Part shown: in pieces, positions 37,669-48,707 of the stretch
How positions within the stretch are numbered: position 1 is the stretch's first letter
Layout of the letters: each line of letters opens with the position of its first letter
Assembly: GCA_920105805.1 (NCBI GenBank)
Contig: CAKKTI010000045.1
Coordinates: 1-64,000, forward strand
Direction of reading: 5' to 3'
DNA: 64,000 bases
Source: Condylostoma magnum
Lineage: Eukaryota; Ciliophora; Heterotrichea; Heterotrichida; Condylostomatidae
The notes under the pieces: model-generated
Database searches by the model: none
What the model was told of the DNA's origin: nothing
What the model saw: the letters and a program-made list of their open reading frames with translations, nothing else
Position numbers and translations under genes: made by a program

Positions 37669-38916
37669 ATGCTTGAAAATCATAAAGCACCCAAGTTTGA
37701 CATCAATGGTATTCAAATGGATAAAAACGATGATATGTAAATAATAGGCTAAAATATAAGCATACCAAAGCATTGAGATAATGTTCCAGCACATAGAGCA
37801 AGATCATAGCTAGCTAAATAAAGGAATAATAGAGATAAGGAGATCATAAGAAAGAATATTTAATCGTCCTACTAAAAACTTGCTTAGAACGAGGACGATA
37901 GTATTCAATAATAAGTACAGCCTAGACCTTAGACAGTACAATCGGAACGTCCTAGAACAAGAAATGAACTTATTCAAAGTAGAAAGGCAGCAGATAACAT
38001 GAAAACTTAAAGGTTATATGAGGATTATGTAGCTTAGAACCCTGTCCGCTTAACTGTAAACTGCCAGAAAACCAATAACTTGCCTAGTAATCCAAATCTA
38101 AGCTGAAACGCTTTACCGAAAAATAAAACATTTACTGAACTAAAGGAAAATAGAAGAAATGAAACCTTATAAAAGCTATAGGAAAGTGCAAATTTTAATC
38201 ATATTGGTGAAAATTAAAGAATTCAAAATAGAGAATAGTAAAACACTGTTAATAGGCCATTTTACGCAAAGACATAAACGTAATTAATTGAAAATAGAAG
38301 AAAAGAAACAAACGATTACAATAACAAAACATTCTCTAAATATCCCGTTGGCATACATAAAGGAATTGAATTGCCCAAATTTGAGTAAAACTGCTAGGAG
38401 TATTGAAAACAATTAAACTCATATTGCCATAACCCTAATATATCCTCTCATAGAGTCTATCAAAGAACTCAACAGCACTGAAAGCCTAAAGATCTGCTAT
38501 ATGAAAACGAAAAGTAGGATGAAGCGTTGCCCTACAACAAGGAAAGACTAATAGTAAAAAAATAAGAGCAAGAAATTCCCCTAAAGCCAAGCTAAACAAA
38601 GGTATAAACTGTCAGGGGGAAAAAAGTGAAAACACATCACCAGTACAGATGAACTACTCTAGCCTTAAAATTCAACTCAAGCAAAAGAAATGCAGATATG
38701 CCTATCTCCTAAAGTGAACAACAAAACAATAGATCGAGTTAACAAGTAGCATCATTATAGAGCACCCATCAGGAGTTTAAAGTAAGGAGACCTTCAACTG
38801 CTAAGGTCCTCAGCAGTAAGATGGCAGGGATCCCCATAAACAACTATTTCATTCGGACAAATGGGTTCGAAGCAATAACTACAATGCAAGCTGAAACAAG
38901 TGAGCTTTGAGATTAG
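37669..38916 (+). CDS. Low-complexity Asn/Gln/Lys-rich protein (415 aa)
   Basis: ATG 37669 (MLENHKAPKFDINGIQ) opens a polar, probably disordered protein with basic stretches (RARSQLAKQRNNRDKE) and a better-conserved-looking end (STAKVLSSKMAGIPINNYF, then GFEAITTMQAETSEL). The stop is TGA 38908-38910 or TAG 38914-38916; the USP gene begins at 38925 in another frame. The C-terminal segment may be a short binding motif. No function is proposed. Confidence 0.55.
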
Positions 38917-38924
38917 AAATAAAA

Positions 38925-41900
38925 ATGGCTTAAAAGCAATATAATCTGAGGAGTAGGAGGGCTGATTATACGGAAAGTTTACCCAGTAAGAGATATTTAA
39001 AAGCATTAGGATTAAGCCAAGAAATTGGATCATCTGATCAAACTACTGGACAGTGAAACTCTATTTAAGCTGATGGATCAGCATAGACTATATGGAAATT
39101 AGAGAGTATTTAGTTTGCTTTAGATTGTAATTAGCTTATTTCTGATACTTTTAGTTCCGGAAACACTAATTAGTGATAGATTATGCTATAAAATCGATAA
39201 TAAGGCTAGCATTTAGGTGTATTTATTGAAAGAGTAGAGTAAGAACATACCAAGTAGGTAGATTTGATAATTTAAATATATGTACAGTAGAATAGCACTT
39301 ATAGAAGGATTATCTAAGAGAAGCATAGATGTATGTTTAGTTACTTTTCATAAAATCTAGGCTATCATGATTGTATTAGTAGAGACGATTTTGGACAATT
39401 CTTCAATAATCCTTTTGCTATAGTTGTTAATATTCATCCTTATAATAATAATTACTAGTCGAAATAATTGACTGGATTTACAGGAATGATCAATTATGGA
39501 GCTACCTGCTATGCAAATTCTCTTATTTAAACACTGTTTCATATTAACAAGTTTTAGTAGTTAATTTCCAATGTAATTTATAGTTAGATTTAATAGGCAG
39601 ATAAAGCTGTATAGATATTATAAAAGATTTGTAGAGATCTAAAGTCAATTAACAATCCTGTCAGTGCTAAGGCCATTTTGTAGTTTATGGGATGAGCAGC
39701 CTATAGGTAACATGATATCCAAGAATTTAAATGTGCTTTGTTTGATATTCTTGAAGAATGCATACAAAATAGTGGATGGTAAGATTAATTCCATGGTATA
39801 TTCTAAGGCGAAACTAGTACATATATAAAGTGTAATCATGTTAATTAAGTGTCAGAGAAAGTGGACACTTTCACTGATATTTAGTTATAGATATTGAATT
39901 AAGAGAATATATATTAAAGCTTAGATGAACTTACGTAATAGGAAGAAATGTACGGGGAAAATCAATATCAAACTGACGATTTTGGACTATAAAACGCCGT
40001 AAAGCAAACACTATTTAAAACATTACCTTCAGTGCTGTTTGTCTAATTAAAAAGATTTCAATACGATGCTAAAAAGCTGAAAATGGGCAAGTTGAATAAC
40101 CAGTTCTAGTATTACTCAGAACTTGATTTATCTAAATACACAACTGATAAAACTAAATCACAGGAGTTTTGACTTTTCTCAGTTATAGTTCATACTGGCA
40201 ATGAAACTCAGGGTCATTATTATGCATACATACAGCCAAATATGCAATAAAAATGATATTGCTTTAATGATATTTCAGTTGATGAGGTTTTGCCTAGTAT
40301 GGTAATTGAAACAAATTACGGAGGAGATGAAAAATGGTTAGAATTTCACCAGAATGGCAGTGTTGCTTATAATGCCTACAAAAGTAATAGCAGTGCTTAT
40401 TTATTAGTATATGTCAGAACAGAAGATATTCCTGAGATATTTATGGATATACAGGATTAACAAGTGATTGAAGCTCCTATATAAGTTAATTAAAAATGTG
40501 ATGTGTATTGTATTAGTTAAGACATTGCAAAAGGATGGTAAAATTATTGGATTCACTCATTAGATAAAAATGATTGTTATAAACTAAGTATTGATTTTAA
40601 TTCAACAGTATAAGATGTGAAATAAATATTCTCTAATATAGGAGGATAAGTAAGGGTTTGAAGAGTATTGAATTATAAATTTTACAAATTATAAGGTAGA
40701 ATAACAATAAGAGAATTAATCAATAATTCTTCTGATATATTCTTGTATATTGAGTCACTAACAGGCCATTCATTGCTCTAAAAGACAAATAACGGAATAT
40801 AAATAACTTAAAATAAGCAAAATGGGCATTATTAATAAGGAAACAAAGGAGTTTTTATTTTCTATAAATGATATGATAGGGGAAATCTGCAATTAATAGC
40901 TGAAAGAAGAATCTAATATGGAATGCACTTTGACGATATAAGATAGGATATCTACTTTTAATGTCATAAAAGAGAACCGTAATAAAATGACAAAATCAAG
41001 CTTTTCTTAGAGAAAGCTTCTACTAATAAACTTAAATATAAAGTAATTGAGCTTGATTACTACAATTTTATAATCAACGAGGATAATTAACTGTTTAAAT
41101 TAAGTTAAGGAGACATAATCATTGGATAATTAATGGAGCAACCAATATCAGCCAAAAAGTATATCTATGACTAATTATTCTATGTAAATGTAAATGTTAA
41201 ATCCCATCTAGATAATCGAATAAATCTACTGATCAAGCATAACTGGAAAAAGCCATTAGTAGTCTTCGTAAGAGAATTAGCAAAGTAATTAAACTGTGAT
41301 TGAAATTTGATCATTTTATATGAAAAATATACGATGAAACCATTGTATAATAATATAGTTGAACTATACAAGACTTAAATATTCAACTGTTATCAAAAGA
41401 ATTATGAGTTTATCTTTAAAACTTAAGATTTTCCTATAGAAAACTATATAGACAACTTTTGCCTAACATATTTGGTATGTGATAAATTTGGCTAAATAAT
41501 TAGTTAAAAAAGACAATTAATCTAAAAAAGTTATAATGTATCATAATTTATAAAGTCTAATTAGCATAAATGATCTTTTGAGTATATGAAACTCGATTTA
41601 AATCTGAATTAAAAAGAAGAGTTTATACTGTACACTACAAAGAATAATGTTTTATTTAAATATCTGAAGAAATCGACCTAAATTTATGATTTCATGATGA
41701 AAAATCAAGGTATAGTATTTGCTGTACGCTAATCTAACATCAACTGCCAACAAGTACAAATTCAGAAATATTAATAAGAATAAGTAATTGGACAGCCTCT
41801 ATTCATAAAAGTCAAAGTAAGCTTTATATAGAAAAATTACACCTGTGCAAAGATAACAGATAAAATATTGAGGCTAATACCAAGTTATAATCGTATTTTA

Positions 41901-41996
41901 ATAAGGTCTCCTGATAATCAACAGAATCCCTTTCCTTACGGCCCAACGCTCTATTTTCCAGTATTTGACAATTCAATAATAACAGTTTTAATTTAA
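38925..41996 (+). CDS. USP7: USP7-like ubiquitin-specific protease (1023 aa)
   Basis: Removes ubiquitin from proteins. After a short lead, residues about 45-180 form a MATH (TRAF-like) domain (ESIQFALDCNQLISDTF, HLGVFIERVEQEHTKQVDL, SYFSQNLGYHDCISRDDF). The catalytic domain follows: Cys box NYGATCYANSLIQTLF, QHDIQEF, FHGIFQGETSTYIKCNH, LPSVLFVQLKRFQYD, and His box GNETQGHYYAYIQP with NDISVDEV. The remaining about 500 residues fit the ubiquitin-like repeats of USP7, and total length is close to USP7 (about 1100). MATH plus USP defines the USP7 type. End at TAA 41994-41996, with a second TAA at 42000. Confidence 0.92.
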
Positions 41997-42060
41997 ATAT
42001 AAGGTTTTACTAAATTTACAAATTCTTTTTATCTTCTATATTCCAATCAACTTAATAAAA

Positions 42061-44331
42061 ATGAATCTAGAAACAGATTAATATGTAAATAGCCTAAAAT
42101 AGGGATAGAATAATATATTAGTCTCAGTTAGGTGTAGGCCATTAACAGTATAAGAACAACGAAAGAACAACACTTAAATTATCTAAATTCTAGACTAAAA
42201 GATAGTAATACTACTAGATCCAAATGCTCTGCAACCCAGCACAAAGCGTTAATTGGTGCAACCTCGAAACCAAGAGAAACACTATGCTTTTGATTTTGCC
42301 TTTTCCCAAGATTCCACCCAGGAACAAATATTCTAATCAACAACTAAATTTCTATTATAAGGAGTAATCGATGGATTTAATGCTACAGTGTTTGCATATG
42401 GCCCAACAGGGGCCGGCAAAACTTTTACAATGCTAGGAAAACAGAGTTAACCAGGAGTAATGAAATTAACAATAACTGAGCTTTTCCAGATAATAGAAGA
42501 AAATAAAAGCTAGAAGGAATTCCAAGTTAGAATCAATTACTTAGAAATATACAATGAAATAATACGTGATCTTATAAACCCTTCATAGGAGTAATTAGAG
42601 CTAAGGGAAGATCCCTTAAAAGGAGTTTGCATTATAGGCTTAACTGAAGAATTAGCCACATCTGACGATTTTGTGATAGATCTGATTGAACATGGAAACA
42701 AAAGCAGAACTACAGAGCCAACTAAGGCTAATCAAACCTCCAGTAGGTCTCATGCTATTCTGTAAATCACAATAGAGCATAAGAACCGACTAACTGGAGT
42801 CAATGCTGATGTTTTTGTAGGAAAATTATCTCTTATTGACCTTGCTGGAAGTGAAAGAGCCTCAAATACACTGAACAGAGGTATAAGGCTAATTGAAGGG
42901 GCAAATATTAATAAGTCATTATTAGCTCTAGGAAACTGTATTAATGCATTATGTGAAGCTGGGGAAAAGGGAGGAAGAGCCTTTATTCCGTATAGAGATT
43001 CAAAGTTAACAAGAATTCTAAAGGATTCCTTAGGGGGAAATTGTAGAACTGTTATGATTGCATGCATTTCTCCCAGTATTGATTCATATGATGAAACACA
43101 CAATACTCTTATATATGCCAATAGAGCTAAGAAGATTAAAACTAATATACAGAGAAATGTTCTCAATGTTTCTTATCACATTTCAAGATATACAACAATA
43201 ATAGAAAACCTGTAAAATGAAATAAGAGAATTGAAAAAAGGAAGTCCTGGTAGGCAACTTATTGATATTAGTAAATATGAAATTCAAGTAAACCAGCATT
43301 TTAAGAGAGAAGCTTAAATTAGAAAATAGTATCATTAATTAGAAACTGAAATCGGGTAACTTAGTTTTACTGTATTTGGAAAGTAAAGTGATATATAAAG
43401 ATTCCAGAGCCATATACATAGCAAGGATGAATTGATATAGTTAAAAAAGGAATTTTAACAATAAAAAGAGTTATTAGCTAGTAAGGAGGAAAGCTTAGTA
43501 AAATGTAGGGAAAGTTTACAAAATCTAGAAAAAAACAGATTTTAATTGAAAGATCAATGGTAAAATTTGTAAGATTATTAAAAATTAAAATTATAATCTA
43601 TGTTTTAGGAAAAGATTAATTAAATAAACAACATACATATCAAATGAAAAGAAGAATCAGTTTAACAAGTAATGAAGACTAAAGATGCCTATATAGAATT
43701 CTTATAGGAGTAATTAAAGCTAAGGGATTAGGTAATTGAAGATTCAAAATAAATACTAACAAAAAACCCAACTAATTCCGAAGATAAATTCAAACAAGCT
43801 TTTAATTAATTATAGATAATAGAGGAGTTTAATTCATCCTCTTTTTCAGATTTACCGGGAATTAAATCAAGCAGTACATCTCCTAATAGAAGTATTGGCT
43901 CATCGATCAAGCTCAATGCGAAAAGTCTGCCTCCAATAGTCCAACAAAACACCAGAATTCCCAGGCCTAAATACATTATTCAAAAAAGACCAATTCAGAA
44001 ATAACACAATTAAAGTATTAGTCCAATGCCCTCATAGCAAAGATAACCTTAAAGAAGATATAGACAAAAGTAAAACAGAAATAGACTAATTTCTGCTTCT
44101 TCAAGCAATTCAGAATATAGTACAAATTCAAGTATATAGCATTAGGAAGATCTATCATTTATTAATCAAAAGAATGCCAACATAGCAGAAAGGTTTAACT
44201 TAAGTCCTTATGTGCATAGGGCTAATTAATTCAGAGCCAGAGTATTCAAACGAGGTAAATAAACTAATATAAGAAGAGTAGAGCCTACTACCAAACATTT
44301 GTAAAGTAGTTTTATAAAAGGGATTAATTAA
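42061..44331 (+). CDS. KIF19: Kinesin-8, KIF19-like motor (756 aa)
   Basis: A microtubule motor. The N-terminal motor reads [19 protein letters not shown]-loop GPTGAGKT (residues 114-121), switch [10 protein letters not shown], switch [11 protein letters not shown], and [20 protein letters not shown]. Directly after the motor come [17 protein letters not shown] and [18 protein letters not shown], very like the neck of KIF19 and KIF18 kinesin-8. KIF19 shortens cilia by depolymerising microtubule ends. The tail is coiled coil, then a basic Ser/Arg-rich region. Stop taken at TAA 44329-44331; an in-frame TAA at 44302 is a possible earlier end. The convergent GST ends two bases beyond. Confidence 0.92.
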
Positions 44332-44333
44332 AT

Positions 44334-44984
44334 CTAAGCAATAGCTGCATATTTATTGTTATATGGTAGATGATTGAGAGCTGCTTGAAAATCTTGAATT
44401 CTTTGTAGATTTTAAACATTTTGTTTAAATCTTGCAAATTTATTCGAGATTTCATCGGTTAATCCAGGAGCAATGTAATCAGTTAAGTCTAAATACTCAT
44501 AAAATACAAAATCAACCCAGGTAACTTACTATCCAACTAGAAACTCATCCATATTCTCACTAATTCTCTCTAATATTTCTTACAGTCTTGGCAACTGAGT
44601 CTCTCTTAATTCCTGATATTATGGACTGTAAGTTAGGCCATAAATGATATAATTATATTGTCTTAATAAGGAGCATAGCTCTAAAACTCTTATTTTCTCT
44701 TATTCATCTCTTCCAAGGTAATCAGGACAATATTTATTACATAAGTACTGCATTATGGCTTAATACTCTGTTAATTTGATATCTCCATCTATAAGATAAG
44801 GTAAATTAGGAAATTGCAATCCTAAACTAAATTTATCAGCCAGCCAACCTGATTTATCATAATCAGGAGCTGGGCCAACGTCATACATTTTGTTTTCAAA
44901 ATCAATGTTTAAGTGCCATAACAACATTCTTATTGGATGACCTATATTTCTAGTAGTTCAATATCCAAGTATTAATCTATCCAT
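44334..44984 (-). CDS. GST: Glutathione S-transferase, Mu-like (216 aa)
   Basis: Conjugates glutathione to electrophiles. The N-terminal thioredoxin-fold half reads [18 protein letters not shown] (W by TGA; the Tyr is at the usual catalytic position), [20 protein letters not shown] with the cis-Pro, and the Ser/Glu site replaced by TEYQAIMQYL. The helical C-terminal half has [19 protein letters not shown] with the N-capping region. Length matches the family. Ends at TAG 44334-44336 after AAIA. Confidence 0.93.
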
Positions 44985-45088
44985 TTTGTTATGCAATATA
45001 ATAATTCTTTTAGATTTACTTAAATGGTTCTAAGGTATATAAAATAAACTCTATCTACTCAATAGAGAACTTCACCTATACAAATAAA

Positions 45089-45613
45089 ATGTCCTCAGGC
45101 CCATAATCCGCCGAAGATTTACCATCAACTGAGGAATTATTAGAAAAATACAAAAACAAGCTTGCGGCCTAACAACACTCAGGACAGTCAGCAGAGGAAA
45201 TATTCTCAAACTTAGAAAGGAAGAGTTAGCAATTACAACAATTCTTATTCCAGCATTTCGATCTATTAGAAACTCGCGATAAGTTTATACTAGAACGTTC
45301 AGTTAAGAAGCATTTGAAGTTAAACCTACTAAGCTTTACAGCAGCTATAGCTGGAAATATAAGTCTAAGGCATCTTACAGCTGGAAGGATTTTTGATCTT
45401 CCTTTCATTGCCCGATTTGGTATAAGATCAGCAGTTTTCTTTACGCCGCTGTACTTTACAATGAGTAAGAGTTATCTGCAGTATTAGAGAATTACTTTGT
45501 ATTTAGAAGACAAATATATTGATAGGGTAGACATGTTCGTAAAGACAGGAGATCCAAAAACAGTGAATCCTAATTTTGACGAGGAGAATGGAATGATTTG
45601 ATATGTTAGCTAA
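45089..45613 (+). CDS. Unknown protein with C-terminal membrane segments (170-174 aa)
   Basis: ATG 45089 (MSSGPQSAEDLPSTEELLEKY) is followed by a helical coiled-coil region (EEIFSNLERKSQQLQQFLF), then NLLSFTAAIAGNISLRHL and FIARFGIRSAVFFTPLYFTM, which look like one or two membrane segments, and a polar tail (DKYIDRVDMFVKTGDPKT). Ends at TGA 45599-45601 or TAA 45611-45613. A mitochondrial membrane protein would fit but is unproven. Confidence 0.6.
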
Positions 45614-45695
45614 ACCTTTTAATAAAATGTGTTGTAATATCAATTGTAATAAAGCATATCTATATTATTTAATAATCAAATTAGTTAATTAATAC

Positions 45696-46214
45696 TTATT
45701 TTAAGCTTTTTATTATTAAATCTTTATAGTTTATTTTTCTCTTATTATTACTTCCTCTACGCTGTATTAAAACATTATTATTATAAACTCTTACTTCTAA
45801 AGGCTGAGGACTTTGGGATTTAACCATCTATGTTTAATAGAACCCTGTTTGCTTAGGTTTGCCTTAAATCCCTGCTAATTTCCCTGGCGAATATCCTCAA
45901 ATTACGTTATTGATCTTTTAATACCTCACAGTTTCTAATCTGCGGCTTGAGACTGCATGTTTTCCATGTAAGATTCTATACTTATAGCTTATAGGATTAA
46001 AATCTCTATTCTTTGCACTAGAAGAAAACAAAGGCTTCTACTCCCTAGGCGTAAAGCTATCAATTCCTAATAAAGGCTGTGACAATGACTACTACAGCCT
46101 GCTACTTCCCCATTTACTCGTAACTTTCGGTAAATTAATAATTTTACTACTTTCTTCACTACTAGTTTTAACACCTATTGCCTCCTTGTTGTATTTAAAC
46201 CCATAGCCCTTCAT
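45696..46214 (-). CDS. Unknown basic protein (172 aa)
   Basis: Frame from ATG 46214 (MKGYGFKYNKEAIGVKTSSE) to TAA 45696-45698. Polar and basic throughout, with PLLGIDSFTPREQKPLF, HGKHAVSSRRLETVRYQ and a C-terminal RGSNNKRKINYKDL. The TRE/RRLETVR pieces suggest a microtubule-inner or structural ciliary protein, but this is a guess. Its start codon is only 9 bases from the divergent TPS start. Confidence 0.6.
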
Positions 46215-46223
46215 TTTGTAAAT

Positions 46224-48677
46224 ATGTTTAAAACAGGAAATCCTTCTTTGCAAAAGCACAATGCTCGCTATATGAATGTGAACGAGGTAGTTCCAACACG
46301 TCTCTAACTGAACAAGCTGACTATTCATAAAGATCTGCAAGACGTACCCGGTGTTATTGTAGTTATCCATAAACTTCCAGTTAATCTCGTCCATAATACA
46401 GATGGAACATTCACGGCTACTATTGACGAGACCAGAACCTATATCCACGGGTTCATTGATATTGGACTTCCCATCAAATGGGTCGGATTCCTGGATAGAA
46501 GCATTGAGCCAAAGTACAGAGAAGCAGTAGAAGAAGCTCTGGATTTGATCAATTGTAAAGCTATTTTTGTAGATTAAGAGAACTATAGGCAAGGAATCAC
46601 AATGTTTGCGAAAACTAGAATCTGGTAACTGTTTCATTACGTTACTTTGAGAATAGAGGAAACTGGGGTAAATTATTGCGAGAAGAATGTAAGAGAGTGG
46701 ACTTCTTTCAAAGCAGTCAATATGGAAATTGCCCGAAACGTTCTTGAGATATACCAGGAAGGGTGGTTTATATGAATATACGACTATCACAACATGATGG
46801 TCCCTGGGTTTCTTAGAATGCAGAATCCGAACCTGGTGATAGGCTATTTCCAGCATATTCCTTTTCCTTCTAATGAGTTTTACTCAATGTTTCCTTACCG
46901 TAGTGATATTCTAAGATCATTACTGTGCTCTAACTTGATAGGATTTAACGGTTATGACTTTAAAAGGCATTTCTTGAACTCCTCTACATATATTCTTAAT
47001 TTAGTAGCGACTAATTAAGGAATTGATGCACTGAGTAAGGGGGGTTGCTATGTGAGAGTAGGCGCTTACCCTGCCAGTATGAATACTTAGAAGTTGCAGT
47101 GCTTATTGGATGACCCAGAAGTGCTAGAGTATGCTGAGGAGTACTAATAAGCATTTGCAGGGAGGAAAATTATTCTAGGCCTTGATAAGCTCGATGGACC
47201 TAAAGGAGTTATGCATAAGTTATTGGCTTATAGCAGATTTTTAAAGGAGAATCCTGAATGGAGGAACAAAGTCATTCTTTTGCAATTCTTAGGCGATGCT
47301 GCTAAAAACGCTAGTCTCTATGATAAGCAAAGGTTGTTGAATCAAATCAATGAGTATGTAACTAAAATTAACGGTATCTATGGGGATTTCGGAGGTATGC
47401 CAATCCAGCACTTCTGCTAAGATTTAGAGTACAAGAAGTTAGTGGCTTTGATGTCTGTGGCAGATTGTCTCTATGTTAATTCCTTGAGAGACGGTATGAG
47501 TCTGGTGGCTTTAGAGTACGTGGCAATCTAACATAGAAAAAAGGGAGTTCTTATACTAAGCGAGTTCACAGGGGCTTAATAATCTTTAGCTAGTGGTGCT
47601 GTAGTAGTAAACCCATGGAATCTAGAAGAGTCTTCTAGCAGTATAAAGCTAGCCCTGGAAATGAACGATGAGGAAAGAGAGAGCAGATACGACAGAATGC
47701 TTAATTACCTTACAACTCATAAATCCTACGACTGGGCATGCAGATTTCTTAGAGATTTGCGATCATCTAAGGAAGAACTTACATTTACTGGTAAAATTCC
47801 TTAATTAATTCCAGTGACAGAGATTCTAAGCTCCTTGCATCAATCTAAAAAGCGTTTAATAGTTCTCGGAGTGCTAGGCACCATAGCAGAACTGCCTAAA
47901 TCCAAGTTGAACCCTTTGCAATTTCAGCGTATGATATACGTTCCATACCAAATCAAGCAAGATATCCGCCAGTTGGCCTCAGATCCCCGCAATGTAGTGG
48001 TTTTATTCAGCGAGCTTAGCATAAGAGACATGGATAGACTCTTCCTGGGACTTCCATTGTACTTAGTTGCAGAAAGTGGATATTATTACAAGCTTGGAAC
48101 AGAGTCGGCTTGGGAAAGATTGCATGAGACTTGTGACTTATCGTGGAGGGAAGGAGCTATTTAGATATTCTAGGATTTTAAGGAAAATACCCCTGGATCT
48201 TACATAAACGGAGCAAATGATGACGGAGTGTGTGTATCTTGGAACTACGGCTCAAGTGCATGCAGTCATGATTACCAGAATGCTCAGGCAAGTAATGTTA
48301 TTGTCAACCTGACTAGAGGGCCTATATAACACGGCAATGCGGACATTCTTACATCTGAGTTTGCTATTGAGGTCCGACCCCTGAAAACAAATGCCCACAC
48401 AGTAATAGAAAAGCTTCTAAACGAGATAGGAGGAGGTGAGTAATTTGACTTTACCTTTGTACTTGGGAGATTCAACCAAAGAGATGAGGATATTTTCCGA
48501 TACTTCTCTGGGAATTTAAGAGAACTTAGTAGAAGGTCAAGTTACTCAAGTGATGTTGTAGAAGAGGTGCAGGCCAGTACCAAGTGGTTATGTACACCAG
48601 ACAGGTAAATCACCTTTGCAGACTACTACGTTTCCGACATAAAGGGACTTATATCGACAATTGCCTGTTCTCCTTAG
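46224..48677 (+). CDS. TPS: Trehalose-6-phosphate synthase, class II type (817 aa)
   Basis: Family GT20 makes trehalose-6-phosphate from UDP-glucose and glucose-6-phosphate. The GT domain (about 1-530) shows WFIWIYDYHNMMVPGFL, VIGYFQHIPFPSNEFYSMF, GFNGYDFKRHFLN, GLDKLDGPKGVMHKLLA, DCLYVNSLRDGMSLVALEYV and LSEFTGAQQSLASGAVVVNP. The C-terminal HAD phosphatase-like domain follows, but its nucleophile motif, normally DYDGTL, reads GVLGTI in RLIVLGVLGTIAEL, so it should be catalytically dead as in plant class II proteins. Ends at TAG 48675-48677, with more TAA soon after. Confidence 0.92.
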
Positions 48678-48707
48678 TTAACTAGCTAACCTTTTTAAAC
48701 TGAATTA

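Noticed and set aside
42750-43166. 138-codon minus-strand frame
   Set aside because: It lies opposite the conserved kinesin motor core, which fixes the plus strand as coding.
46092-46856. 254-codon minus-strand frame over the 5' part of the TPS gene
   Set aside because: Its upstream two thirds is the shadow of clear TPS coding sequence on the plus strand. Only the part from 46214 downward is kept, as a separate gene.
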